Shown: positions 47,053 through 56,007 of the stretch, one piece after another
Layout: each line of letters starts with the position of its first letter
Numbering within the stretch: the stretch's first letter is position 1
NCBI RefSeq assembly: GCF_004216775.1
Contig: NZ_SGXF01000005.1
Location: forward strand, 123,607-187,606
Direction of reading: 5' to 3'
Origin: Cuneatibacter caecimuris
Lineage (GTDB): Bacteria; Bacillota; Clostridia; Lachnospirales; Lachnospiraceae
DNA: 64,000 nucleotides
Notes under the pieces: generated by a model
Database searches by the model: none
What the model saw: only the letters and a program-made list of their open reading frames with translations
What the model was told of the DNA's origin: nothing
Made by a program: the position numbers and the translations under genes

Positions 47053-47055
47053 GAG

Positions 47056-48240
47056 ATGTCAAAAGGAAGATTTGGAATACATGGCGGCCAATATATGCCG
47101 GAAACATTGATGAATGCGGTGATTGAGCTGGAAAAGGCCTATCAGTATTATAAGGACGATCCGGATTTTCAGGCAGAGCTAACCGGGCTTCTGAATGAAT
47201 ATGCAGGAAGGCCGTCCAGGCTGTATTTTGCGGCCAGGATGACAGAGGACCTGGGAGGCGCTAAAATTTATCTGAAAAGAGAAGATTTAAACCATACCGG
47301 TTCCCACAAAATCAATAATGTTCTTGGGCAGGTGCTTTTGGCAAAAAAGATGGGAAAGACCAGGGTAATTGCAGAGACAGGCGCAGGCCAGCACGGGGTG
47401 GCAACAGCGACGGCAGCGGCTTTGATGGGTATGGAATGTGAAATTTTTATGGGCAGAGAGGATACGGAACGTCAGGCGCTGAATGTGTACAGGATGCGGC
47501 TGCTGGGAGCCAAAGTGCATGAGGTAACAGCTGGGACTGCTACGCTGAAGGACGCAGTGTCTGAGACGATGCGGGAGTGGACCAGCCGGATTGAAGACAC
47601 CCATTATGTGCTGGGGTCGGTCATGGGGCCGCATCCTTTTCCCACAATTGTCCGGGATTTTCAGGCGGTGATTTCCAGGGAAATAAAGGAACAGCTGATG
47701 GAAAAGGAAGGGAAACTGCCGGATACGGTCCTGGCCTGTGTGGGAGGAGGTTCCAACGCTATGGGAGCATTCTATCATTTTATTCCCCATCCCCAGGTCC
47801 GCCTGATTGGCTGTGAAGCTGCCGGAAGAGGTGTGAATACGAAGGAAACAGCTGCAACCATCGCCACAGGCAGGCTCGGTATTTTTCATGGCATGAAGTC
47901 TTATTTCTGTCAGGATGAATACGGACAGATCGCTCCGGTGTATTCAATTTCTGCCGGATTGGATTATCCGGGGATCGGTCCGGAACATGCTTATCTCTAT
48001 GATACAGGAAGAGCAGAATATGTGCCGGTAACAGATGAAGAGGCGGTGGAGGCTTTTGAATATCTGTCCAGGACAGAAGGCGTGATTCCGGCTATCGAAA
48101 GCGCCCACGCAGTAGCTTATGCAAAAAAGCTGGCGCCGCAGATGGAAAAAGGCCAGATTGTGGTAATCAACATTTCAGGGCGGGGGGATAAAGACTGCGC
48201 GGCTATCGCCCGCTACAGAGGGGAGGATTTACATGAATAG
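47056..48240 (+). CDS. trpB: tryptophan synthase beta subunit
   Basis: 394 residues. PLP lysine in [14 protein letters not shown]; the glycine loop [30 protein letters not shown]. Condenses indole with serine. The 8-base overlap with trpA fits coupled synthesis of the alpha2beta2 complex. Confidence 0.97.
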   Translation: MSKGRFGIHGGQYMPETLMNAVIELEKAYQYYKDDPDFQAELTGLLNEYAGRPSRLYFAARMTEDLGGAKIYLKREDLNHTGSHKINNVLGQVLLAKKMGKTRVIAETGAGQHGVATATAAALMGMECEIFMGREDTERQALNVYRMRLLGAKVHEVTAGTATLKDAVSETMREWTSRIEDTHYVLGSVMGPHPFPTIVRDFQAVISREIKEQLMEKEGKLPDTVLACVGGGSNAMGAFYHFIPHPQVRLIGCEAAGRGVNTKETAATIATGRLGIFHGMKSYFCQDEYGQIAPVYSISAGLDYPGIGPEHAYLYDTGRAEYVPVTDEEAVEAFEYLSRTEGVIPAIESAHAVAYAKKLAPQMEKGQIVVINISGRGDKDCAAIARYRGEDLHE

Positions 48241-49012
48241 AATCAGCCAGGCATTTTCGAGAGGAAAAGCATTTATCCCATATATTACCTGCGGTGACCC
48301 GTCTCTGGAAGTGACAGAACAGTTGGTTTATGCCATGGCGGACGCCGGTGCAGACCTGATCGAACTGGGAATTCCTTTCTCAGATCCTACAGCGGAAGGC
48401 TCTGTGATTCAGGCAGCCAGCAAAAGAGCGCTGGATAACGGGACCACAACAGATAATATATTTAAAATGGTAAAAAAAGTAAGGAAAAACCTTGGAATAC
48501 CTCTGATATTTATGACTTATGCTAACGTAGTATTTTCTTACGGCACTGAACGCTTTATAAAGCGTGCCGCGGAGCTGGACATGGACGGGCTGATTCTGCC
48601 GGATGTGCCTTTTGAAGAAAAAGAAGATTTTGCCGGCATGTGCAGAAAATATGGCCTGGATCTGATTTCGATGATTGCGCCTACTTCTGAAGAACGGATC
48701 AGCATGATTGCAGAAGAGGCCGGGGGCTTTATTTATTGCGTATCCTCCCTGGGCGTCACAGGAGTGCGCAGTAATATCACCACCGATATCGGTCATATGA
48801 TCAGCCTGGTAAAGAAATCCAGGAATATTCCCTGTGCGGTAGGATTCGGCATATCCACACCGGAACAGGCGGCTGAGATGAGCAGGCAGTGTGACGGCGT
48901 AATCGTAGGTTCTGCAATTGTAAAATTGTGCGGAGAGTATGGAAAAAATTGCGTACCATACATTGCTGAATATGTAAAAAAAATGAAAGAGGCAGTGCAG
49001 GGAATATTGTAA
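48233..49012 (+). CDS. trpA: tryptophan synthase alpha subunit
   Basis: 259 residues, TIM barrel. The catalytic Glu is in [12 protein letters not shown] and the catalytic Asp in [24 protein letters not shown] and [13 protein letters not shown] form the phosphate site. Cleaves indole glycerol phosphate. Final gene of the operon. Confidence 0.96.
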   Translation: MNRISQAFSRGKAFIPYITCGDPSLEVTEQLVYAMADAGADLIELGIPFSDPTAEGSVIQAASKRALDNGTTTDNIFKMVKKVRKNLGIPLIFMTYANVVFSYGTERFIKRAAELDMDGLILPDVPFEEKEDFAGMCRKYGLDLISMIAPTSEERISMIAEEAGGFIYCVSSLGVTGVRSNITTDIGHMISLVKKSRNIPCAVGFGISTPEQAAEMSRQCDGVIVGSAIVKLCGEYGKNCVPYIAEYVKKMKEAVQGIL

Positions 49013-49029
49013 AAAAATTACAATATTGC

Positions 49030-49058
49030 TTGCGGTTATCCTGAAATATTAGTATAAT
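49030..49058 (+). promoter_or_regulatory. promoter of the PRTase-like gene
   Basis: TTGCGG (49030-49035) and TATAAT (49053-49058) with 17 bases between, 58 bases before the gene. Confidence 0.6.
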
Positions 49059-49115
49059 AAAACCAGATTTGAAACCAAATATAAAATGGAATTTCATAAG
49101 TAAGGGGGCGTTTTC

Positions 49116-49754
49116 ATGGATAACAAGTACAAAAAGATTTACACAGGTGGCACGGAAGCTGCGCTAAAGGTAATACCCGGTCATTTTGCAACAAACCACG
49201 CGCACATCAATTACTATATTGATATGACCACGCTGAAGTCAAGGACCAGAGAGGCGCAGGAAGTGGCAAAAGTTTTGGTTGGTATGTATTTGTACAATAT
49301 TGTGGTAGATACCATTGTCTGTATGGAAGGAACTGAAGTGGTAGGTGCGTTTCTGGCGGAAGAGCTGACCAGAAGCGGGGCGCTGTCCACTAATGCGCAT
49401 AAGACGATATATGTGGTAAGTCCGGAGTTCAACAATAACAGCCAGATTATTTTCCGTGACAACCTGCTTCCCATGATCCAGGGAAAAAATGTGATCGTTC
49501 TGATGGCCTCGGTAACAACCGGACTGACCGTAAACAAAGCTATTGAAAGCGTACAGTATTACGGCGGAATTCTTCAGGGGGTTTCTTCGATTTTCAGCGC
49601 GGAAGATCAGGTGGATGGCGTACCCATCAGATCAGTATTCGGAAAGAAAGATCTGCCGGACTATGAATATCATGATTACCGCCATTGTCCGTACTGCAGG
49701 GCAGGTAAGAAGCTGGACGCGCTGGTGAATACATTTGGGTATTCGTCTTTATAA
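49116..49754 (+). CDS. phosphoribosyltransferase-fold protein (orotate PRTase-like)
   Basis: 212 residues. The fold and layout are those of type I PRTases (HINYYIDMTTLKSRTREAQE, IVCMEGTEVVGAFLAEEL). The strand and loop where the PRPP motif belongs reads VIVLMASVTTGLTVNKAIES, with MASVTTG replacing the usual acidic DDVxTTGGT. Two C-terminal cysteines (CPYC) could bind metal. This makes an ordinary pyrE role doubtful; a regulatory or PRPP-independent function is possible. Start ATG 49116 follows AAGGGGGCG. Confidence 0.75.
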   Translation: MDNKYKKIYTGGTEAALKVIPGHFATNHAHINYYIDMTTLKSRTREAQEVAKVLVGMYLYNIVVDTIVCMEGTEVVGAFLAEELTRSGALSTNAHKTIYVVSPEFNNNSQIIFRDNLLPMIQGKNVIVLMASVTTGLTVNKAIESVQYYGGILQGVSSIFSAEDQVDGVPIRSVFGKKDLPDYEYHDYRHCPYCRAGKKLDALVNTFGYSSL

Positions 49755-49852
49755 GTTGATTTGAGAAAAATGCCATGGAGTCTTCTTTCCGGAAGATTTC
49801 ATGGCGATTTGGTATCAATGATCTGCACCAGAAAAGCCGGGAGGGGGCTGCT

Positions 49853-50611
49853 ATGGAATTAAAAATAGACGGATTATCTAAGCACTATGGAGATAAAAAG
49901 GCATTGGATCATTTTACCGTTACGTTTCAGGAAGGCTTGTACGGCATTTTAGGCGCTAACGGGGCGGGAAAGAGCACGCTGATGAACCTGATTACCGACA
50001 ATATACGGAGGACTTCCGGGGAAATTCTCTTTAATGGAGAAGAAATTTTGAAACTGGGGAAAAAATTCCGCACCAAGGTCGGCTATATGCCTCAGCAGCA
50101 GGGTTTTTATGACCAGTTTTCCGGCAGAGCGTTTCTGCATTATATTGCGGAACTGAAAGAAATTTCCAAGAAACAGGCGAAGGTTCAGGTAGAAGAACTG
50201 CTAAAACTTGTGAATTTGGATGTGGACGCCCATAGAAAGGTCGGAGGGTATTCAGGCGGGATGAAACAGCGTCTTTTGCTGGCCCAGGCATTGCTGGGGA
50301 ACCCATCTGTGCTGATTCTGGATGAGCCTACGGCTGGCCTGGACCCGAAAGAACGTATCCGCCTACGCCGGTATATTCATGAATTAGGGAAAAATAAGAT
50401 TGTATTGCTGGCCACACATATTGTAGGGGATGTGGAATCCATAGCGGATCAAATACTTTTGATGCAGTCCGGGAGCCTGGTTAAAATGGGGACTGTGGAA
50501 GAACTGCTGGAAAGTGTGAAAGGTCAGGTGAAGGAGACGGTAACTGGGACGCTCAGCCTGGAAGATGTTTATCTTCACTATTTAGCAGAAGAAGAGGAAA
50601 TGGCGGTATAA
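49853..50611 (+). CDS. ABC transporter ATP-binding protein without visible permease
   Basis: 252 residues. Walker A is LGANGAGKST, the signature is YSGGMKQRLLLAQAL, Walker B is SVLILDEPTAGLDP, and the switch histidine is in LLATHIV. The family exports or moves lipids, peptides or bacteriocins with a separate multi-span permease that normally follows directly. Here the next 300 bases contain no permease gene; a CRISPR leader begins instead. The C-terminus EEEEMAV seems natural, so the partner was probably lost. Start ATG 49853 follows GGGAGGGGG; the in-frame extension to 49775 lacks a site. Confidence 0.88.
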   Translation: MELKIDGLSKHYGDKKALDHFTVTFQEGLYGILGANGAGKSTLMNLITDNIRRTSGEILFNGEEILKLGKKFRTKVGYMPQQQGFYDQFSGRAFLHYIAELKEISKKQAKVQVEELLKLVNLDVDAHRKVGGYSGGMKQRLLLAQALLGNPSVLILDEPTAGLDPKERIRLRRYIHELGKNKIVLLATHIVGDVESIADQILLMQSGSLVKMGTVEELLESVKGQVKETVTGTLSLEDVYLHYLAEEEEMAV

Positions 50612-50639
50612 ATTGGAGGAAAGGTCTGGCTCAGAGTTA

Positions 50640-50920
50640 GTCCGTTTGTAGTTGGAGAGATGGATTTCAACCAAATTTTTATTCAGGTTAATGTATGGTA
50701 GCTGGGACGTTAGCGGCTGGTGCGAACCAGAAGTGAACATATTTTTCCTGGGGGATTCGCACCTGAAAATTTCTGTCTTTGGCATAAAAATAATCAAGGT
50801 GGCAGAGAAATAAAAGAAATTAAAGGTATACATTGTTTAATTTGGGCTGGGTAGTAGGGGGATTTGGTACAGGTGATTAGAATACTGTGAAGAGTGGGGG
50901 AATAATTGTGTGAATTTGCT
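50640..50920 (+). promoter_or_regulatory. CRISPR leader
   Basis: About 280 non-coding bases between the ABC ATPase gene and the first repeat. It contains an imperfect inverted repeat, GGTGCGAACC (50719-50728) with GATTCGCACC (50754-50763), then AT-rich sequence and a G-rich segment close to the array. The position next to the intact repeats, with degenerate repeats at the far end, makes this the leader side. No gene is seen here. Confidence 0.7.
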
Positions 50921-51959
50921 GTCGAGGTCCGTGAGGGCCTCGTGGATTGAAATATAACATCTTTAAATAATGGTACAGTAGAATTCAGTCGAGGTCCGTG
51001 AGGGCCTCGTGGATTGAAATTTAAGTTGCTCAATCAAATCCTCAAGAATCTGAGGTCGAGGTCCGTGAGGGCCTCGTGGATTGAAATTTCATAGTTGACT
51101 ATATCCCGAAAATGTAATGAGTCGAGGTCCGTGAGGGCCTCGTGGATTGAAATATTTTGTACGTGCGAACTCATCCGGAGCATATCGTCGAGGTCCGTGA
51201 GGGCCTCGTGGATTGAAATAGTTCCTCTCTCTGACTGCTCTACAGCGTTCCATGTCGAGGTCCGTGAGGGCCTCGTGGATTGAAATGCAATCAGTTGTTG
51301 AGTTATCCGAAAGGCCTTGCGTCGAGGTCCGTGAGGGCCTCGTGGATTGAAATTCTTTAATAAATGACGCCCCGGCAACGATTAAATGTCGAGGTCCGTG
51401 AGGGCCTCGTGGATTGAAATCCCTCTAGGAAATACAGTTGGAAGATTCTTCGCGTCGAGGTCCGTGAGGGCCTCGTGGATTGAAATCAATTGGCATACGA
51501 ATCATTAATCCATGCGCATTGGTCGAGGTCCGTGAGGGCCTCGTGGATTGAAATACGGCGCAAGATTCGTGAAATGCAAAATCTAAAATGTCGAGGTCCG
51601 TGAGGGCCTCGTGGATTGAAATATCGGTTTTGAAGGTTTGATCGTACCCTTGGGGGCCGGTCGAGGTTCGTGAGGGCCTCGTGGATTGAAATGTGGGGCG
51701 TATAATCCCGCAAAACTATTTAGATTCGTCGAGGTCCGTGAGGGCCTCGTGGATTGAAATATAATGGTGCAGCTGTTTTTCGTCATAGAGAGGTGTCGAG
51801 GTCCGTGAGGGCCTCGTGGATTGAAATTGCCTGGGAATGACGATTGATGAGATTGCGGTACGTCGAGGTCCGTGAGGGCCTCGTGAATTAAAATTCTTTC
51901 AGCCGGTCCAAACGCCTGTAAACCGCGTCGAGGTCCAGGAAAGATTCGTGGACTTAAGT
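50921..51959 (+). CRISPR. type I-C-like CRISPR array, 16 repeats and 15 spacers, no cas genes in window
   Basis: A 33-base repeat starts GTCGAGGTCC and ends CGTGGATTGAAAT, with the small palindrome GAGG/CCTC. The GTGGATTGAAA ending is typical of type I-C/I-B repeats. Repeats begin at 50921, 50988, 51055, 51121, 51187, 51254, 51321, 51388, 51454, 51522, 51590, 51660, 51728, 51795, 51862 and 51927. Spacers are 32-37 bases. Repeat 12 has one change, repeat 15 two, and repeat 16 is heavily altered. A further trace may lie at about 51992-52024. Apparent minus-strand proteins rich in FNPRGPHGPR are translations of the repeats and are not genes. Confidence 0.97.
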
Positions 51960-52142
51960 TTCCGAGTGTAAACGGTTGCAGCAGAAAAATCAAGCTAAGA
52001 TCCATGGGACTTTGTGAATCAAACTGCTCTAGTCAGCCCCGCCCTATTTCTTCTATTTATTGTATACTATATCACAGCCATATTGTCCTTGCCTGAAAAA
52101 TACATTAAAGGTATATTAGATATAAATACAAAGGAGGGTGCC

Positions 52143-52412
52143 ATGGAGAGAAAGGATATGCGTATTAATGGGAAGAAAACAGGTGAGAAAATCAGCATGT
52201 ATATGAAGGAAATAGGCCTGACAGTTCCGGAGTTTGCCAGAATGCTTGATGTTACAGAAAATGCAGTGAGAAATTATATAAATGGGCACAATCTTCCTAC
52301 CGCAGAAAGGTTGTATGCCATATGTAAAATATTACATAAAGACATCAAGGATATTGTAGTGGAAATAAAAGAGGATGAGAAAAAGCAGGGGGCGAGTGAT
52401 GACAAAGTATGA
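52143..52412 (+). CDS. XRE family helix-turn-helix regulator
   Basis: 89 residues. The Cro/CI-type helix-turn-helix is clear: LTVPEFARMLDVTENAVRNY then INGHNLPTAERLYAICKILH. ATG 52143 follows AAGGAGGTGCC; the in-frame extension to 52014 has none and overlaps the last CRISPR trace. It overlaps the next gene by 14 bases, so the two form an operon immediately beyond the array's old end. Confidence 0.85.
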   Translation: MERKDMRINGKKTGEKISMYMKEIGLTVPEFARMLDVTENAVRNYINGHNLPTAERLYAICKILHKDIKDIVVEIKEDEKKQGASDDKV

Positions 52413-53133
52413 TCAGATCAGAAAAGTGGTGGCTAAAATTATGGAGGACAGCGAAAAACATCATATTCAAGAAATCCGTGAAGAATGTAAAAAAATTGGA
52501 ATTGATCTGAATCCTGAAAGAAATGCCATCAGCAACGTGCTGTTCAGTATGAAAAAAGAGGGGGTGCTGGATAGTGGGGAGGAAAAAGGGGTATATTGGA
52601 AAGCTGAAAAGCTGAAAAAAGATGTACAGGATAGTCAGCCTGGAGAACCAGAAAAAAAAGGACAAAAAATAAAAAAGGCCCAGAAAGAGAAAAAAATAGA
52701 AAAAGAACTTTTCTCAGATATAAACCGGGTTAACACAGGGCAGAAAAAAGCACAGGATACCTCTTCGGACTTAGATAGGGAATTAAAGTTAGATTGGGAA
52801 AAATTCTTTGTCTTAAAGCCGCAGAATCGTAGAAATCAAGAAAAAAGGATTACTATTACAAAAGAAGGTGAACTGCGGCTGAATTCCATGCTGCAAAAGG
52901 AAATTCAAAGCAGAAAAATAGAGATTATCATGAGCCGTGACTGTCGTACAATTCTATTGAATCCACAGGGCAAAAATGCTCATGATTTTACAAAGGCGGG
53001 AACGATAAAAAACACTGACTTAACCGAGCTGCTTTCCAGGTTAAAGCTGGCTTTTCCGGTTTTCTATAAAGTTACCTGGGATCAAGAGATGAAACTTTGG
53101 AAGGGAGAGCTGGATATTCCTGATAAGAAATGA
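52399..53133 (+). CDS. unknown protein with winged-helix-like N-terminus
   Basis: 244 residues. Residues 1-70 resemble a small helical DNA-binding domain (MTKYDQIRKVVAKIMEDSEK; NAISNVLFSMKKEGVLD; KGVYWKAEKL). Residues 75-125 are a lysine-rich low-complexity linker, and the last 110 form an alpha/beta domain (KRITITKEGELRLNSMLQKE, IMSRDCRTILLNP, KLAFPVFYKVTWD) that I do not recognise. ATG 52399 lies inside the XRE gene end, so expression is coupled. Paired with an XRE repressor between an orphan CRISPR array and an integrase, it may be an accessory regulator. Confidence 0.65.
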   Translation: MTKYDQIRKVVAKIMEDSEKHHIQEIREECKKIGIDLNPERNAISNVLFSMKKEGVLDSGEEKGVYWKAEKLKKDVQDSQPGEPEKKGQKIKKAQKEKKIEKELFSDINRVNTGQKKAQDTSSDLDRELKLDWEKFFVLKPQNRRNQEKRITITKEGELRLNSMLQKEIQSRKIEIIMSRDCRTILLNPQGKNAHDFTKAGTIKNTDLTELLSRLKLAFPVFYKVTWDQEMKLWKGELDIPDKK

Positions 53134-53335
53134 AAGGAACTGCAGAAGCGTGAGAGAGCCCTTTTGTATAGAAGAGAGTAATTATAGAAACTTCCTAAGT
53201 TGGCTACTGGCAAGAAACCCAGTAAAATCAATACTTTTAAAAGCGGTTAGAAGTGGTAAAAAGCAGGAAAATGTATGTAAATCGTATATTATTCCTGCAC
53301 CACTCCTATACCAATATTCCTACACAAAAGACATT

Positions 53336-54574
53336 CTATTTTATTTTTTCTATTTCCTCTCTCAGCCAGTCAAATTCTCGTGCGGTATACACTTTTTCGG
53401 TGATGTCAGAAATTTTGTGTCCGACCATATATTTAATGGCGTATTCATCGACGCCATATTTTTTTGCCATACTCACAAAATGCTTTCGTCCGTCATGTGG
53501 TCTGTGAGCCGGATTTAACTTCAGCTCGTCTCGAATTCTTGTGAAGCCTTTCTGATACCGGTTGTATGTGAACTTTATATTTTTTCGATTGCTATCTGGA
53601 TCAGTGCAATTGAAAAGGTATTCGCTTCCAAGGGATTCCGCCTCTTTATATTTTCTGAGTACCAGTGATTGTATCTTTGAATGAATTGGAACTACTCGGT
53701 CCATGCCGGCATCTGTTTTCATACCGCCTTTGAAAGTCCAGTTCTCCAAATCAACATCTTCTAATCTTATCAATCCAAGTTCTTGTGGTCTCCATCCAGA
53801 ATAGCATTGAATCAGAATCGCATCAATGTATCGCTTATCGTCCACATGCTCCCAAAGCAACGCGATTTCTTCGTCCGTAAATGGAATATGTTCTTTCTTA
53901 ACAGTCTGAATCTCTTTGATAGTTTCTTCTGTCAGATTGAAACTTCGTGAATAGTTCCGATCAACAATCTCATATTCTAAAGCATAATCCAGCATGAGGT
54001 TGAATAGGGACTTGATTTTATTTTTCATAGATGCGCTTGGTCGCTGCTCTTTTCCTCTGACGATGGCAATACCTTCTTCCATGCATCCTTTTACATGACG
54101 TGCCCGAATATCCATCACTCGCATATCGTAGACAGATGAGCAATAAGCCCATGCAGAGGTAACGGCTCTTGCGCTTGCATCGTTCTTCAGAGTCTTGAAA
54201 TATTCTTCTGTCCATTTTTCATAAAGTTCCTTTGCGGTTATGGCCGGTTCCAAATCATAGGGATTCTTGTTATATTCAACCAAGGCAGCATAAGCATCGT
54301 TATAAGTGGGAAAGTACGACTCCGGTTTGAGCGGCTTACAAATAGGCCGTCCAGTCGGAGTTTTTCCAACTGTAACCATAGCACGAAATGGGTTTCGAAG
54401 ATTTCGTCCTTTGATTTCACTTATTTGTCCAAATCCATTTGGCAGCCTTCTTCGCTTATTGGATTTGCGAGGCTTTCTTGGTTTTATATCCGGCTGCATA
54501 GGATAGCCACAATGGGGGCAATATGTCGCCTTATCACTTACTTGCAGTTGGCATTCGGGACACTGCATCAGCAT
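53336..54574 (-). CDS. tyrosine recombinase/integrase with N-terminal zinc ribbon
   Basis: 412 residues. The first 25 carry a zinc ribbon (CPECQLQVSDKATYCPHCG). A SAM-like core-binding region follows. The catalytic domain has the first arginine in CYSGWRPQELGLI, the RPHDGRKHF box, GHK in KYMVGHKISD, and the tyrosine in TEKVYTAREF. It catalyses integration and excision of the element. Divergent from the cargo genes, with a regulatory region at 54575-54701 between them. Confidence 0.94.
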   Translation of the reverse strand: MLMQCPECQLQVSDKATYCPHCGYPMQPDIKPRKPRKSNKRRRLPNGFGQISEIKGRNLRNPFRAMVTVGKTPTGRPICKPLKPESYFPTYNDAYAALVEYNKNPYDLEPAITAKELYEKWTEEYFKTLKNDASARAVTSAWAYCSSVYDMRVMDIRARHVKGCMEEGIAIVRGKEQRPSASMKNKIKSLFNLMLDYALEYEIVDRNYSRSFNLTEETIKEIQTVKKEHIPFTDEEIALLWEHVDDKRYIDAILIQCYSGWRPQELGLIRLEDVDLENWTFKGGMKTDAGMDRVVPIHSKIQSLVLRKYKEAESLGSEYLFNCTDPDSNRKNIKFTYNRYQKGFTRIRDELKLNPAHRPHDGRKHFVSMAKKYGVDEYAIKYMVGHKISDITEKVYTAREFDWLREEIEKIK

Positions 54575-54645
54575 GGTGCGTTCACTCCTTTCTTGACAAA
54601 TCTTTGAGTTTCTGTTGATTTGTCATTAGTAATCATATATCATAG

Positions 54646-54671
54646 TGTAGGAATTGTCAACTACTCCTACA
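54646..54671. promoter_or_regulatory. inverted repeat in the integrase/cargo divergent region
   Basis: GTGTAGGA (54646-54653) and TCCTACAC (54664-54671) are perfect inverted copies around ATTGTCAACTAC, in the region between divergent integrase and cargo genes. It is a candidate operator or recombinase arm site. Confidence 0.45.
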
Positions 54672-54701
54672 CTTATTTTTTTTACACTGGAGGTGATATA
54701 T

Positions 54702-55016
54702 GTGGTTACTCATGATGAATCAACTTGTCCTGATTGCGGCGGGGTATTGAAATACTACGACAGCGTTCCGAGAATTGTACGGACAAAAAGAAGAAGTACA
54801 AGCTGGATTAAGGTTCGGAGATTACGCTGTATCAAATGTGGACATTTACATAGAGAGCTTCCAGATGATATTTTTCCGTACAAGCAGTATGAGGCGGAAA
54901 TTATCCGAGGCGTGATAGAGGGACTTATTACTTGTGAGACGATTGGATACGAGGATTATCCCTGTGAGATGACGATGATTCGGTGGATTTCTCAGAAAGT
55001 ACAGCTTCCCTTGTAA
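54702..55016 (+). CDS. DUF6431-like zinc-ribbon protein
   Basis: 104 residues. Two CxxC pairs (CPDCGG; CIKCGH) bracket a basic stretch KRRSTSWIKVRRLRC, followed by HRELPDDIFPYKQYEAEIIR, the pattern of DUF6431 proteins found on mobile elements. GTG 54702 is chosen because GGAGGTGA lies 5-6 bases before it. Likely nucleic-acid binding; role unknown. Confidence 0.7.
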   Translation: MVTHDESTCPDCGGVLKYYDSVPRIVRTKRRSTSWIKVRRLRCIKCGHLHRELPDDIFPYKQYEAEIIRGVIEGLITCETIGYEDYPCEMTMIRWISQKVQLPL

Positions 55017-55092
55017 TTGCTAAACCACCGAGGTTGTTTTTACTAAAAGCAGTTCTTATCCTAGAATAGCCGTTGAAAGGAGGCGAGAGCCA

Positions 55093-55344
55093 ATGGAAGA
55101 AATTATATTTGAGTCGGGTTCGGTGCCAGTGGTCGTCGCGGCCAGAGTGTACGGTAAGGATGCATCCTGGGTAAGAGCCGGAATCATATCTGGATGGCTT
55201 CCAATCGGAAAGGCCACTCGAAACGGCAAACTTGTAACAAATATTGAGGAGATGAATTCGAAGTACGGACGTATCAATTTCTATATTTCTCCGAAGCTCC
55301 TCTATGAAGAAACGGGCTATTTGTGGAAAGGAGAGAAACGCTGA
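55093..55344 (+). CDS. excisionase-like small DNA-binding protein
   Basis: 83 residues: VPVVVAARVYGKDASWVRAG then IISGWLPIGKATRNGK and NFYISPKLLYEETGYLW, a helix-turn-helix plus wing resembling MerR/Xis-like excisionases and helix-turn-helix domains of Firmicute elements. ATG 55093 follows GAAAGGAGGCGAG. It overlaps the next gene by one base. Its place two genes from the integrase supports an excision or early-control role. Confidence 0.7.
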   Translation: MEEIIFESGSVPVVVAARVYGKDASWVRAGIISGWLPIGKATRNGKLVTNIEEMNSKYGRINFYISPKLLYEETGYLWKGEKR

Positions 55345-55763
55345 TGGGAACGACGATACGGCCGGAGCTGTCTGAGAAGAATCCCTATTGGATTGAAAAA
55401 CACCGGTACTATGAGCTGAAGCATTTCTGTCTTCAATACCCTATCTGGAAAAAGGCGTACTTAGCTTTAGACGGGCTGGCAAAAAGACCGACAGATTTGG
55501 TCCTGTTTTCAGGACAACAGCATGTTGGCGATCCGACAGCGAGATGCGCAGAGGCAAGGGTGTTTTACTCTGACAGGATGGAATTGGTGAAATTGGTGGC
55601 TGAGGAAACCGATGCAGTGCTTGGAACTTATATTTTGCAGGCGGTAACAAATGGCATCTCTTATGACTGTTTGAAAGCTAGATTAGATATTCCATGCTGC
55701 AAGGATGTTTATTACGACTTGTACAGACGTTTCTTCTGGCTGCTGAACAAGGAACGTGGCTGA
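55344..55763 (+). CDS. phage-type helical protein of unknown function
   Basis: 139 residues. Features are ELSEKNPYWIEKHRYYELKH, LALDGLAKRPTDLV, RMELVKLVAEETDAVLGTYI and YYDLYRRFFWLLNKE. The C-terminal region, alternating helices before a basic end, is reminiscent of sigma-70 region-4 or ArpU-type activators in mobile elements, but this is not certain. Start ATG 55344 within TGATG, coupled to the previous gene. Confidence 0.65.
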   Translation: MGTTIRPELSEKNPYWIEKHRYYELKHFCLQYPIWKKAYLALDGLAKRPTDLVLFSGQQHVGDPTARCAEARVFYSDRMELVKLVAEETDAVLGTYILQAVTNGISYDCLKARLDIPCCKDVYYDLYRRFFWLLNKERG

Positions 55764-55764
55764 T

Positions 55765-55974
55765 ATGAAAATTGTAGATATTGCGGTGAAAAAGGTATAT
55801 CGGTTCAACTGCCCAAATTGTCAAAGCCGGTTAGAAGCCGATATCCAAGATTTGGAGGACATCGGAGGCAAAGTGATTAAATTCTTCTGCCCGGTCTGCC
55901 GGAAAGAGCGATATATTGCTTGGTCGGATTTGAGAAAGAAAATTGTCTATGAAGGTGAGGGTTCGCAGAAATAA
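55765..55974 (+). CDS. small zinc-ribbon protein
   Basis: 69 residues with two CxxC pairs (FNCPNCQSRLEAD; FFCPVCRKERYI), so probably a zinc-ribbon nucleic-acid or protein binder. ATG 55765 is preferred to GTG 55756 from spacing to AAGGAA. Its last codons (SQK) lie within the first promoter-like motif. Confidence 0.65.
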   Translation: MKIVDIAVKKVYRFNCPNCQSRLEADIQDLEDIGGKVIKFFCPVCRKERYIAWSDLRKKIVYEGEGSQK

Positions 55975-55995
55975 CAGCTCCTGTTATGAAAGGAG
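55962..55995 (+). promoter_or_regulatory. promoter-like motif copy 1
   Basis: TTCGCAGAAATAACAGCTCC then TGTTATGAAAGGAG. Overlaps the 3' end of the previous gene; followed by a short gene (56008) and a terminator hairpin. Confidence 0.6.
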
Positions 55996-56007
55996 ATGTG
56001 ATATTTT

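Noticed and set aside
49770-49806. Imperfect hairpin (GCCATG.../...CATGGC) after the PRTase-like gene as a terminator
   Set aside because: Pairing is broken by mismatches and the T-tract is weak, so it was not listed as a terminator.
50794-52005. Minus-strand open frames across the CRISPR array rich in FNPRGPHGPR
   Set aside because: They are translations of the repeats and spacers, with periodic identical peptides and no ribosome sites; a common annotation artefact.
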